Shown in pieces: positions 6,577 through 15,749 of a stretch of 64,000 nt of DNA. The DNA lies in the NCBI GenBank assembly GCA_963817615.1, contig CAWFPH010000002.1:310001-374000 (forward strand), in the 5' to 3' direction. The stretch is from FEN-1219 sp963817615. Its GTDB lineage: Bacteria > Pseudomonadota > Gammaproteobacteria > Steroidobacterales > Rariloculaceae. The notes beneath the pieces were generated by a model, which worked only from the letters and a program-made list of their open reading frames with translations, ran no database searches and was not told where the DNA came from. Position 1 is the stretch's first letter. Each line of letters opens with the position of its first letter. A program made the translations under genes and the position numbers.

Positions 6577-9500
6577 TCTCGAACTTCTTCATCGACCGGC
6601 CGCTGTTCGCGACCGTCGTCTCGGCGTTCATCGTGATCGCGGGGCTCGCGGCGTTCCGCGAGCTGCCCGTCGCAATGTATCCGAACATCGCGCCGCCGCA
6701 GATCAGCGTGAGCACGGCCTACCCCGGCGCGAGCGCCGACGTGATCGCGGAGACCGTGGCCGCACCGCTCGAGCAGGCGCTGAACGGCGTCGAGAACATG
6801 CTGTACATGCGCTCCAACAGCTCCTCGGTCGGCGCGCTCTCGATCGCGCTCACGTTCGCGGTGGGGACGGACCCCGACACGTCGGTGATCAACGTACAGA
6901 ACCGAGTGCAGAGCGCGCTGCAGCTGCTGCCGGAAGAAGTACGCCGCCAGGGCGTGACGGTCGCGAAGTCCCTGCCGAGCTTCCTGATGATCCTCACCTT
7001 CGACTCACCGGACGGCCGTTACGACAACCTGTTCGTCTCGAACTACGCGACGCTGAACGTGATCGACGAGCTGCGCCGCATTCAGGGCGTGGGGAACGTG
7101 CAGGTGTTCGGCGCGCGCGACTATTCGATTCGCATCTGGCTCAAGCCCGACCGGCTCGCGCAGCTCGGCTTGACGCCGGCCGACGTCGTGGCCGCCGTGC
7201 GCGAGCAAAATGCGCAATCGGCGGCCGGCCAGCTCGGCGCGGAGCCGATCGACCAGCGCGTAGATCTCACGCTCAGCGTGACGACGCAGGCGCGGCTCTC
7301 GGATCCCGAGCAGTTCGAGAACATCGTGCTGCGCACCGCCGACGACGGCCGCATCGTCCGGTTGAAGGACGTGGCACGCGTCGAGCTCGGCGCGCGCGAT
7401 TACGGCTTCAAGCTCTCGCGCAAGGGGCGGCCGGTCGTCGGCGCGGCGCTGCAGCTCGCGCCGAACGCGAACGCGCTCGAGACGGCGGCCGCGGTCTACG
7501 CGAAGATGGACGAGCTCGAAAAAAGCTTCCCGGCCGGGCTGTCGTGGGCGATCCCGTACGACACCAGCAAGTACGTGCGCACGTCGATGCGCGAGGTGGC
7601 GTACACATTCTTCGAGGCGCTCGCTCTCGTCTTCTGCGTGGTGTGGCTGTTCCTCTACAACCTGCGCGCGACCGCGATTCCGTCGGTCGCGGTGCCCGTG
7701 TCGCTCGTCGGCACGTTCGCGGGCATGTACCTGCTCGGCTTCTCGATCAACTCTCTCACGCTGTTCGGCATGGTGCTCGCGATCGGCATCGTGGTCGACG
7801 ATGCGATCGTGGTGCTCGAGAACGTGGAGCGGCACATGCGCGACGAGCACACGAACGCGCGCGAGGCCACGCGCCGCGCGATGGCCGAGGTCAGCCGCCC
7901 CGTGATCGCGATCGTGCTGGTGCTGAACGCCGTGTTCCTGCCCGTCGCATTCCTCGGCGGCCTGGTGGGCGAGATGTACCGGCAGTTTGCGATCACGATC
8001 GCGGTGTCGGTCACGATCTCCGGTTTCGTGGCGCTCACGCTCACGCCCGCGATGTGCGCGGCGCTGCTCAAGACCGGCGAGGTGGAGCCGCGCGGCATGC
8101 TCGCGCGCTTCGACCGCGGGTTCCACCGGTTCACGCATTTCTATACGCACGGCGTCGGGTGGACCCTGCGGCACGGCACCGTCGCGGTCGCGCTGCTCGC
8201 GTTCATGGCCGTCGCGATCTGGTGGCTCGAGCGCGCGACGCCGAGCGCGCTCGCGCCGCAGGAGGATCAGGGCTACGTGCTCGCGATCGCGGCGCTGCCG
8301 CCGGCCGCGTCGCTGCAGCGCACGGAGGCCGCACTCGCGAAGCTCGACCAGGCCGCATTCGCGAACCCCGCGTTCGACGACAACATCACGGTCGCAGGCT
8401 TCGACGTGCTCACGAGCGGCCAGCGCAGCAACGCGGGCGTGAGCTTCGTGCTGCTCAAGGACTGGTCGGAGCGGCACGACCCGAAGCTCTCGGCGGACGC
8501 CGTCACGGGCGCGCTGTTCGGCGCGGGCTTGGGGATCAAGGACGCATCGGTCTTCTCGGTCGCGCCGCCCGCCGTCGAAGGCATGTCGAATACCGGCGGC
8601 TTCGAGGGCTTCGTGCAATCGCGCACGAACGACTACAAGGCGCTCGAGCAGGCGACGCAGAAGCTCGTCGCGGCCGCCGCGCAGCGTCCCGAGCTCGCGG
8701 GCGTCGGCACGTCGTTCTCGGCCGAGGTACCGCGCGTGCACGTCGATATCGACGTCGAGAAGGCGAAGCTCCTCGGCGTGAGCTTGGACGACGTGAACTT
8801 GACGCTACAGAGCACGTTCGGCGCGTTCTACGTGAACGACTTCAATCGCCAAGGGCGCGTCTACCGCGTGCTGCTGCAATCGGACGGCAAGTTCCGTGCA
8901 CATCCGGAAGACCTGCGCGAGGTGTCGGTGCGCTCGTCCGACGGCGCGATGGTGCCGCTTACCGCGATCGCGGCGGTCGAGGAGACCACGGGGCCCGACT
9001 CGATCGAGCGCTTCAATTTGTTTCCGGCCGCGCGACTCTTCGGCGGGCCGGCGCCGGGCTATAGCTCCGGGCAAGGGCTCGCGATCATGGAAGAGCTCGC
9101 GGCAAAGGTGCTGCCCGACGGCTACTCGCTCGCGTGGTCCGGCGAGTCGTACCAGGAGAAGACGAGCGGCCAGAACACGCTCGGCGTGTTCGCGCTCGCT
9201 GTGCTCATGGTGTTCCTGATCCTAGCGGCGCAATACGAGCGCATCACGCTGCCGTTCGCCGTGATCTTGGCCGTGCCGTTCGCGGTGTTCGGCGCGTTTC
9301 TCGCGGTATGGCTGCGCGGCCTTTACAACGATCTGTACTTGCAGATCGGCCTCGTCACGCTGGTCGGGCTCGCGGCAAAGAACGCGATCCTGATCGTCGA
9401 GTTCGCCGCGCACATGAACCGCGAGCAAGGCATGCCGCTGCGCGAGGCGGCAATCGAGGCCGCACGCTTGCGCCTCCGGCCGATCGTGATGACGTCGCTC

Positions 9501-9713
9501 GCATTCATCTTGGGCGTGGTGCCGCTCGCCGTCTCGACCGGCGCGGGCGCGGGCAGCCGCCACTCGATCGGCACGGGCGTGATCGGTGGCATGCTCGCGG
9601 CCACGTTCATCGCCGTGCTGTTCATCCCGCTCTTCTTCGTCTGGACGTCGCGGGCGGGCGACGCGGCGCGCCGGCTCTTCTCGCACGCTCCGGCGCCGAA
9701 GCAGCAGCATTAG
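6573..9713 (+). CDS. RND multidrug efflux pump, HAE1 family (AcrB/MexB-like)
   Basis: 1046 residues, the normal size for an AcrB-type proton/drug antiporter with 12 TM helices and two large periplasmic loops. It starts MISNFFIDRPLFA, the family hallmark. The TM4 proton-relay Asp pair is in GIVVDDAIVVLENV, and the conserved GLAAKNAILIVEFA motif marks the second half. ATG 6573 overlaps the adaptor stop by four bases, giving tight coupling. No outer-membrane TolC/OprM gene follows, so the complex must borrow one from elsewhere. The 3' flank (9714-9860) shows no clear terminator. Confidence 0.95.
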   Translation: MISNFFIDRPLFATVVSAFIVIAGLAAFRELPVAMYPNIAPPQISVSTAYPGASADVIAETVAAPLEQALNGVENMLYMRSNSSSVGALSIALTFAVGTDPDTSVINVQNRVQSALQLLPEEVRRQGVTVAKSLPSFLMILTFDSPDGRYDNLFVSNYATLNVIDELRRIQGVGNVQVFGARDYSIRIWLKPDRLAQLGLTPADVVAAVREQNAQSAAGQLGAEPIDQRVDLTLSVTTQARLSDPEQFENIVLRTADDGRIVRLKDVARVELGARDYGFKLSRKGRPVVGAALQLAPNANALETAAAVYAKMDELEKSFPAGLSWAIPYDTSKYVRTSMREVAYTFFEALALVFCVVWLFLYNLRATAIPSVAVPVSLVGTFAGMYLLGFSINSLTLFGMVLAIGIVVDDAIVVLENVERHMRDEHTNAREATRRAMAEVSRPVIAIVLVLNAVFLPVAFLGGLVGEMYRQFAITIAVSVTISGFVALTLTPAMCAALLKTGEVEPRGMLARFDRGFHRFTHFYTHGVGWTLRHGTVAVALLAFMAVAIWWLERATPSALAPQEDQGYVLAIAALPPAASLQRTEAALAKLDQAAFANPAFDDNITVAGFDVLTSGQRSNAGVSFVLLKDWSERHDPKLSADAVTGALFGAGLGIKDASVFSVAPPAVEGMSNTGGFEGFVQSRTNDYKALEQATQKLVAAAAQRPELAGVGTSFSAEVPRVHVDIDVEKAKLLGVSLDDVNLTLQSTFGAFYVNDFNRQGRVYRVLLQSDGKFRAHPEDLREVSVRSSDGAMVPLTAIAAVEETTGPDSIERFNLFPAARLFGGPAPGYSSGQGLAIMEELAAKVLPDGYSLAWSGESYQEKTSGQNTLGVFALAVLMVFLILAAQYERITLPFAVILAVPFAVFGAFLAVWLRGLYNDLYLQIGLVTLVGLAAKNAILIVEFAAHMNREQGMPLREAAIEAARLRLRPIVMTSLAFILGVVPLAVSTGAGAGSRHSIGTGVIGGMLAATFIAVLFIPLFFVWTSRAGDAARRLFSHAPAPKQQH

Positions 9714-9860
9714 CCAGGCGTTTGCGCGCGCGGGCTCGTTAGGCTACCGGCTCGGTTCGTTCACCTCCCGTTGCTCGAATATCGCGCGCTTGACACCATC
9801 GGGCGGCGGCAGTACAGACTATCGTGGCCGGTCCGGCTTGCGTCCAAAAGGGGGGATCGC

Positions 9861-10448
9861 ATGCATACGCGCGGCACGTCCCGTCGAGCCTTCCTGTCGA
9901 CATCCGCCACCGGTTTGGGCGCGGCCTGGCTCGCGTCGAACTATTCCGCAATCGTCGCCGCGCAGGAGTTCGTGCGCGCTGCCGCCGAGGCCGGCCGCCC
10001 CGCGTCCTACGCGTTCTTCGCGCCGGACGAGGCGGTCGAGATCGAGGCGCTGACCGCGGAGATCATCCCGACCGACGAGACGCCCGGCGCCCGCGAGGCA
10101 CGCTGCGCGGCTTTCATCGACCGCGCGCTCGTCACATTCGACGGCGCTCGGCAAGGAGACTACAAGAAGGGCCTCGAGGAGCTCGCGGCCGCCACGCGAA
10201 AGCTCTACCCACAGGCGCGGCACTTTTCATCACTCGCGCCGAACGAAAAAGTCGAGGTGCTCGAGAGCATCGAGCAGACACCGTTCTTCGAAGTAGTGCG
10301 TGCACACACGATCACTGGTTTCTTCGCAGACCCTGTGCACGGCGGCAACCACGACGAGGTCGGGTGGCAGCTCGTGCACTACGATCACTCGCTCGAGCAC
10401 GAGCCGCCGTTCGGATATTACGACGCGCTGCCGCGCACGCGCGGCTGA
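9861..10448 (+). CDS. Gluconate 2-dehydrogenase subunit 3 family, Tat-exported
   Basis: 195 residues starting at ATG 9861 behind an AGGGGGGA ribosome site; longer in-frame starts lack one. The N-terminus is a Tat signal (TSRRAFLSTSATGLGAAWLA), so the folded protein is sent to the periplasm. The mature part (FFAPDEAVEIEALTAEIIP..., HGGNHDEVGW) matches the small gamma subunit of membrane-bound flavin gluconate/sugar dehydrogenases, which chaperones and co-exports the FAD subunit. The next gene encodes that GMC-type FAD subunit 28 bases downstream. A cytochrome c subunit is not found nearby. Confidence 0.88.
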   Translation: MHTRGTSRRAFLSTSATGLGAAWLASNYSAIVAAQEFVRAAAEAGRPASYAFFAPDEAVEIEALTAEIIPTDETPGAREARCAAFIDRALVTFDGARQGDYKKGLEELAAATRKLYPQARHFSSLAPNEKVEVLESIEQTPFFEVVRAHTITGFFADPVHGGNHDEVGWQLVHYDHSLEHEPPFGYYDALPRTRG

Positions 10449-10476
10449 CGCGGCACGCCGCCGCCGGAGATACGCC

Positions 10477-12148
10477 GTGAAAACCTACTCACCGGACACC
10501 GAGGTCGACTTCGTGGTCATCGGCTCGGGCGCTGCGGGCGGCATCATGGCCAAGCAGCTCTCGCAGGCCGGCTTCTCGGTCGTCGTGCTCGAGCAGGGCG
10601 GCTGGGGCAAATACGGGCGCGAATGGGAGTACACGAAGGATGAGCTCGTGAACTCGAACCCCGCCCCCGAGGATCGGCTGATGAGCGATCCGTCGCGCCA
10701 GCGGAACACGTTCAGGCGCACGGACAAAGAGCACGCGCAGCCCGGCTCTCATGCATACGGCTGCGTGGTCGGCGGCGGCACCGTCACCTACGGCGGCAGC
10801 AGCTGGCGGCACCTGCCGTGGGAGTTCAACGAGAAGACTCATGTTGGCGCGATCGCGGGCACCGGGCTCGAGGATTGGCCGATCAGCTACGAGGAGCTCG
10901 AGCCCTACTACGTGCAAGCCGAATGGGAGATGGGCATCTCCGGCGTACGCGTGGACTCGCCGTTCGTCGCACCGATGTCGAAGGACTACCCCGTGCCGCC
11001 GGTAGCGCTCAAGGCGTCCGGCGCGCTATTCCAGACGGCGGCCGACAAGCTCGGGCTCACGCTCGTGCCGGGGCCGCTCGCAATCATCACGCTTCCCTAC
11101 ATGGGCCGGTCCGCATGCGTGAACTGCGGCATGTGCTCGGGCTTCGGCTGCCACGTGCGGGCGCGGTCGAGCTCGGCGGTCACGGTGCTGCCGGCCGCGG
11201 TGGCGACCGGCAACTGCGAAATTCGGGCGTGGAGCTACGTGCGCGAGATCTCGGTCGACAACCGCGGCCGTGTGCGCGGCGCGATCTACTTCGACTCCGA
11301 CAATCGCGAGCATTTCCAGAAGGCGAAGGCCGTCGTGCTGTCGGCCAACGGCTCTGAGTCCGCGCGCCTGCTGCTCCTCTCGAAGTCCGCTCGCTTCCCG
11401 GACGGACTCGCGAACTCGAGCGGCGTGGTCGGCAAGTATCTGATGACCGGCGGCGGCGCGGGCGCGAGCGGACTCTTCGAGCACGAGCTCAACGACTACA
11501 AGGGCGTCGTCTCGGGGGCGGGCATTCTGGACTACGTGCCGAGCGATCCGAAGCGCGGCTTTTACGGCGGCGGCCGACTCACCTCGCGCGGCTTCGACAC
11601 GCCGATCAGCTACGGGCTGAACGGGCTCTCGCCCGGCTCGCCGCGCTGGGGACGAGCGTACAAGGCCGCGCTGCGCGAAGAAGCGAACCACAAGATGACG
11701 GTCAGCTGCTTCACGACTCAGCTTCCGCTCGAGACCAATCGCGTGGATCTCGACCCGGAAGTGAAAGACGAGTGGGGCCTGCCCGCGATGCGCATCACCA
11801 CGCAGAGCCACTCCGACGACCTGAAGAACATGGAATTCTTCGCGAAGAAATCGGCCGAGATACTGCGAAGCCGCGGGCGCGAAGAAGATCTGGGTGCAGC
11901 CCGTGCGCGACAGCCGCGGCGGGGCACATAACCGCGGCACGTGCCGCATGGGCAACGATCCGAAGACGTCGGTGGTGAACAAGTTCCACCGCGCCCACGA
12001 CGTGCCGAATCTCTACGTCGTCGATGGCAGCAACTTCGTGACGGGCGGCCGCAATCACCCGACGCTCACGATTCAGGCGCTCGCGTTCCGCGCCGCGGAC
12101 CGACTGATACGCGACGCGAAGAACGGCGATCTGAGGACGCGCGCCTAG
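10477..12148 (+). pseudogene. GMC-family FAD oxidoreductase (gluconate dehydrogenase-type), frameshifted
   Basis: Partner large subunit of the preceding gene. GTG 10477 follows GGAG at 10466-10469. The FAD-binding motif VVIGSGAAGG lies at residues about 10-20. A Cys cluster CVNCGMCSGFGC near residue 215 is like the Fe-S ligand region of FAD-dependent sugar dehydrogenases. The first frame runs to 11931 but turns to nonsense after about 11875. The conserved C-terminus (KKIWVQPVRD, HNRGTCRMG, NHPTLTIQALAFR, holding the catalytic His/Asn) continues in the next frame from about 11882 to 12148. One extra base in the GC-rich run near 11875-11882 would explain this. It may be a sequencing error or a true mutation; if real, the enzyme is probably inactive. 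Confidence 0.85.
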
Positions 12149-12176
12149 CTCGACGCCCGAGCTGCAGAAACAATTG

Positions 12177-12229
12177 GGGGCGTCGGCGCAGCCGGCGCGC
12201 TTGTGCGCGCTACTGCGTGACGACGCCCC
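12177..12229. repeat. Long three-tier hairpin between convergent genes
   Basis: Nested inverted repeats: 12177-12185 with 12221-12229 (nine perfect pairs), 12187-12191 with 12213-12217, and GCGCGC at 12195-12200 with 12205-12210 around a TTGT loop. It sits between the GMC gene and the convergent lipoprotein gene. No T-run follows on either strand, so it is not a standard terminator; it could still serve as an mRNA end-protecting structure. Confidence 0.65.
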
Positions 12230-12264
12230 GTGACCTCACGACGGCTTGCGGGTCACGCTCGCGG

Positions 12265-13758
12265 CTACTGATGCACGACGAACCGACCGAAGCCGGCTGC
12301 CGCGTGCACCACTGCCACGCACGAGCTGCCCGTGCTCGCGACGAGCACTCCGCCTTCCTTACTCACGACCGCCGCACCCTGCAGGTACGGAATCGAAACC
12401 CGATGCTGACGAACGTACGTGCCTGTGCCCGAGTCGAGCACGAGCTCGGAGATGTCGATGGCCGTGCTCGGATCGTAATTGTTCACGAACAGCGACTGCG
12501 TATCGGTCGCCGTCGGCATCGGCGTCACCGTGGTCTCCGTGTCGCAGCCGTCGTCCGTCAAGTTCGTGTAGGGCCAACCCGGCGGCACCGTCGCACCGGC
12601 GGGCAGCGGCTCGAGAAACTCGCTCGACGACAGATCCGGGCAGCCCGCATTGGCGGCTCCGAAGTAATCGTCGTGATTCACGTCGAGCGTATCCGGTGTC
12701 CAGCTGGCGCCGCCCGGGTACATCAGGTCGTGAGTGCTATCGGTCACGTGCCCATTTCCGGCCTGATGCGGCGCGCACGCCGCCGCGAACCCGAGCGGAT
12801 GCAGCGACTCGTGCGCCGCCAGGTATTCCCAATAGCCGGGCGGGTCGCTTTCGCCGACGAACGCGGCCGGCGTGCAGGTGCTCGAGCCGAGATACAGCAC
12901 GCTGACGTTGCCCGGGTTCGCCGGCGGCCACGCGCTCGAGCCGCAGCCGGAGCCACCCGAGCCGCCGTAATAGACGAGATAGGTCTTGTCGACGGAATCG
13001 AAACCGTTCGCGAGCAGCTCGTACTCGATCTGCAACCGAACGTTGCCACCGGCCCCATTCACCTCGGCGTCGGTCCGAGATAGCTGGAGAAACGTGACGT
13101 CGAGCTGTCCGCCGTTGAACGTGTCGAAGCGCAGCATCGGTCCGCCCGTCTGCGTGCCGAACCAGTTGTTCAGCGAGCGGACGGAGCCTTGGATTTGTCC
13201 GCCCGTATCCCACGCGTTGTCCGTGCCGTCCGCCGGGATCACGTACATCACGTGGATCTGCGCGCCGGTCTGCTCGTCCGCCCGATCGCTCGTTGCACGC
13301 TCCGGAGCGGCGGCCGCGGCGGCGACTTCGATCGAAAGATCGAACGTCGTGGAGCCTGCGGAGTTGTTGGCGGTGATCGTGTAGGGCGCTGCCGCCGCTG
13401 CAGCGGTCGGCGTGCCGGAAATCGCACCCGAGGTTGCGTCGATCGCGAGGCCGGCGGGCAGCGCCGGCGAGACGCTGTAGCTCGTGACCGTGCCGGTGAC
13501 CGTCGGGACCAGCGGCGTGATCGCCGTGTCGACCGTGAAGGTTTGCGGGCTCGGGTAGCTCAGCGCCGAGGGCGCAGTGACCGTGCCTCCGCCGTTGTTG
13601 TTGTTGTTATTGTTGTTGTTGCTGTCGCCGCCGCCTCCGCCGCCGCAAGCGGCCAGCGCCAGCGCAGCGAGCAACCACAACGATCGAGCAACCTGTCGTG
13701 TCGACGAGACAAGACTCAGCGACTGCCACAAAGTGGCCCCAACTTTTTTTCGATGCAT
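12265..13758 (-). CDS. Secreted lipoprotein with Ig-like domain and HExxHxxG metallopeptidase-like motif
   Basis: 497 residues from ATG 13758 (GGGAGA site upstream). The N-terminal signal ends in LALAAC, a lipobox. A Gly run and nine consecutive Asn form a linker. Residues about 60-145 match a putative Ig (He_PIG) repeat, with LPAGLAIDATSGAISGTPT. The C-terminal two thirds contain HESLHPLG at residues 316-323, with a further His at 331 and a later DLMYPG, reminiscent of the zinc-binding helix and Met-turn of metzincin proteases. Several paired Cys suggest disulfides. It is most likely an outer-membrane or surface-anchored zinc peptidase; the catalytic role is inferred from the motif only. Confidence 0.75.
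   Translation of the reverse strand: MHRKKVGATLWQSLSLVSSTRQVARSLWLLAALALAACGGGGGGDSNNNNNNNNNGGGTVTAPSALSYPSPQTFTVDTAITPLVPTVTGTVTSYSVSPALPAGLAIDATSGAISGTPTAAAAAAPYTITANNSAGSTTFDLSIEVAAAAAAPERATSDRADEQTGAQIHVMYVIPADGTDNAWDTGGQIQGSVRSLNNWFGTQTGGPMLRFDTFNGGQLDVTFLQLSRTDAEVNGAGGNVRLQIEYELLANGFDSVDKTYLVYYGGSGGSGCGSSAWPPANPGNVSVLYLGSSTCTPAAFVGESDPPGYWEYLAAHESLHPLGFAAACAPHQAGNGHVTDSTHDLMYPGGASWTPDTLDVNHDDYFGAANAGCPDLSSSEFLEPLPAGATVPPGWPYTNLTDDGCDTETTVTPMPTATDTQSLFVNNYDPSTAIDISELVLDSGTGTYVRQHRVSIPYLQGAAVVSKEGGVLVASTGSSCVAVVHAAAGFGRFVVHQ
13594..13620. repeat. GTT trinucleotide microsatellite (poly-Asn)
   Basis: Nine successive GTT/ATT triplets on the plus strand encode Asn9 on the minus strand, immediately after the acylated Cys and Gly run of the lipoprotein. 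Length changes by whole triplets would alter the linker but not the frame. Confidence 0.9.
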
Positions 13759-14118
13759 GGCGATTCTCCCATCCCCGGCCCAACGCAACGACGCGATCGA
13801 CCTTCGTGGAGTGCGTCAGCAATATCCATGCCATGCAGAAAACGGCCCGGATGTCGCGCGGTGCCGACACGTGCACGTTTCCTGTTTTTGGAATTGTGAT
13901 GCGCGATGAAGAGTGCTTCGTGCTCGCTATCCGTCGACGAAGCGAGGCGAGTCGGAACAGCACGCTTGCTTATGGAAAATGCGCGGACACCCGTCACGCC
14001 GGGCTCGAGCGCGCGCAAACGCGCGAGCCCGCCCGCGCGGCATCGCACGAGCCCGACCGCGCGGCATCGCGCGAGCCGCGGCGGAGCCTCTGGCCGGGAC
14101 GGGTCTATCTCCGCGTAG
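13759..14118. other. Intergenic stretch with short direct repeat
   Basis: 360 bases between two minus-strand genes with no convincing reading frame. A 24-base direct repeat (14034-14057 and 14058-14080, both beginning CGCGCGGCATCGC) lies near the 3' end of the MetE-like gene. The promoter of the lipoprotein gene must lie in the AT-richer part around 13870-13910, but no good -35/-10 pair was found. Confidence 0.5.
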
Positions 14119-15297
14119 TCAGCGCCACAATCGCCGGGTCGCGAGCTCGGCGCCGTCCGACAGCGCCTTGAGCTTCGCCCACGCCAGCTGCGGGTGGATG
14201 CGGCCGCCGAGTCCGCAATCGGTGCTCGCGAGCACGTTCTCGCGCCCGACGGCTTCGGCATAGCGCACGATACGGTCCGCTACCAGCTCCGGGTGCTCGA
14301 GTATGCTCGTCTTGTGCGTGACGACGCCCGGGATCAACGCGCGGCCCTCCGGCAGCTTCACGTCGTTCCACACCTTCCATTCGTGCTCGTGCTGCGCATT
14401 CGCGCCCTCGAATGAATATTGGCTCGCCTTGATCTCGAGCAGCAGATCGATGACGTGGCGCAGCGGCAGGTCCGAGCTGTGCGGCCCCATCCAGCTGCCC
14501 CAGCAGAGGTGATAGCGAACGCGCTCCTCGGGCAACCCTTCGATCGCGTGGTTCACGAGCTCGACGTGCGAAGCGGCCCACTTGCGGAAGCCTTCGATGT
14601 CGTTGTCCATCGAGTAGCGGAACTCGTAGACGTTCACGAGGATCGGATCGTCGATCTGCAGGTTCAATCCCGCGTTGACGATCGCGGCGTACTCTTCACG
14701 CATCGCTTCCGCCACCGCCACGGCTTGCTCGTCCTTGCTGCGATAGTGCTCGCTGTCGCCGACCTGCACGCCGGTGAATACCGCGCTCAAATACGCGTCC
14801 TCGGCCGGCGTCTCGCGCAGCGCGGCCTTGAAGTTGTCGATGTCGCGCTGCACGAGCGCGTGACCGGTGTATTGAATCGGCCCGACGTTCACCGGGAAAT
14901 GAAACGGCCCGCGCCGGCGATCCGTCCCTACGCCCGCCGCCGTGGCGGCATAGTAGGCCGCGAAGTCCTTGCGGTCCTTGCTGTCACCCATGATCTCTTT
15001 CAGCAGAGTGTCGACGTTCTTAACCTCGCGTTGCTCGAAGCCGCTGAGGCGGGTGTACACGTACGTTGCCCAGGCTCCGTAGTCGACGGCCTCGGCCATC
15101 GGCTTGCCGTACTCGCCGTCGTTCACCACGTCGACGCCGACCTCGAGCTGCTGGCGCACGACCCTCGCGACGGCCGTGCGTAGATGCGCAGCCGCAGCAC
15201 CGTCGGCGCGCCGTTCGCGGTTCGCCTCGATCAGGTCGTCCGGCCGCGGCAAGCTGCCGGCATGAGTCACGAGGATTCGGTCGACGCTCTTCTTCAT
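14119..15297 (-). CDS. MetE C-terminal-like (cobalamin-independent methionine synthase family) protein
   Basis: 392 residues beginning MKKSVDRILVTHAGSLPRPDD, the start of the zinc barrel found in the C-terminal half of MetE and in stand-alone relatives. Candidate zinc ligands are the His and Cys of VRYHLCWGSW and the Cys of LASTDCGLGGR near the C-terminus. Complete MetE is about 750 residues with an N-terminal folate half that is absent here, so this is a short archaeal-like or alternative methyltransferase; the methyl donor is unknown. Bacterial homologues of this size are often annotated as 5-methyltetrahydropteroyltriglutamate-homocysteine methyltransferase without proof. It stands alone, divergent from the LpxH-like gene. 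Confidence 0.82.
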   Translation of the reverse strand: MKKSVDRILVTHAGSLPRPDDLIEANRERRADGAAAAHLRTAVARVVRQQLEVGVDVVNDGEYGKPMAEAVDYGAWATYVYTRLSGFEQREVKNVDTLLKEIMGDSKDRKDFAAYYAATAAGVGTDRRRGPFHFPVNVGPIQYTGHALVQRDIDNFKAALRETPAEDAYLSAVFTGVQVGDSEHYRSKDEQAVAVAEAMREEYAAIVNAGLNLQIDDPILVNVYEFRYSMDNDIEGFRKWAASHVELVNHAIEGLPEERVRYHLCWGSWMGPHSSDLPLRHVIDLLLEIKASQYSFEGANAQHEHEWKVWNDVKLPEGRALIPGVVTHKTSILEHPELVADRIVRYAEAVGRENVLASTDCGLGGRIHPQLAWAKLKALSDGAELATRRLWR

Positions 15298-15749
15298 GTT
15301 CGTCCCCCAGCGCGCATCTCGCGCGGGATAACGATCCTCGATCGGGCAGCGCCTGTACAGCCCCGCGGCGGAGCGATGGGCGCTCTACGGCGCGGCGACG
15401 GGACGCGCTGCGCGGCCTGGCGGAGCGCGCTCCGCCAAGCCACGGCATTCACCATGAGGCGGACGACCACCCGCGGGCGGGAGGCACGAGCGGGTTTGAT
15501 CCGCGACAACGACTCTGTACCATAGTGCGCTTTCCGTGATCTTCCCCGGCCCGTGGACGCCCCGCACGTCGATTTCCTTACCGTCGCGAGTCCTTGGCGA
15601 GGGGCTCGGCCGCCCCCGCAAACGCGGAGGCGTCCGGCTCCGTGAAGGTCCCGGGCGCGCCGCAAGGTGCCGCGATTTTGCGATCCACGTCGCCGCCTGG
15701 CACGGAGCCGATCGAGGACACTGCAACGCACCATGGAAGGAGCTTCGAG
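15298..15749. other. Divergent intergenic region with 20-bp palindrome
   Basis: 450 bases between divergent genes. A perfect 20-base palindrome at 15418-15437 (TGGCGGAGCG and its complement) could be an operator for a dimeric regulator or a hairpin in a transcript. A weak plus-strand promoter (TTGATC 15496-15501, TACCAT 15518-15523, 16-base spacing) faces the phosphoesterase gene. The open frames here lack ribosome sites and look non-coding. Confidence 0.45.

Noticed and set aside
6485..9064. 859-codon frame overlapping the RND pump
   Set aside because: Shadow frame of the pump gene; composition almost entirely Arg/Ala/Gly.
11860..11900. Programmed ribosomal frameshift in the GMC gene
   Set aside because: No slippery heptamer, no stimulatory stem and no stop-codon arrangement typical of programmed shifting; a plain indel is simpler.
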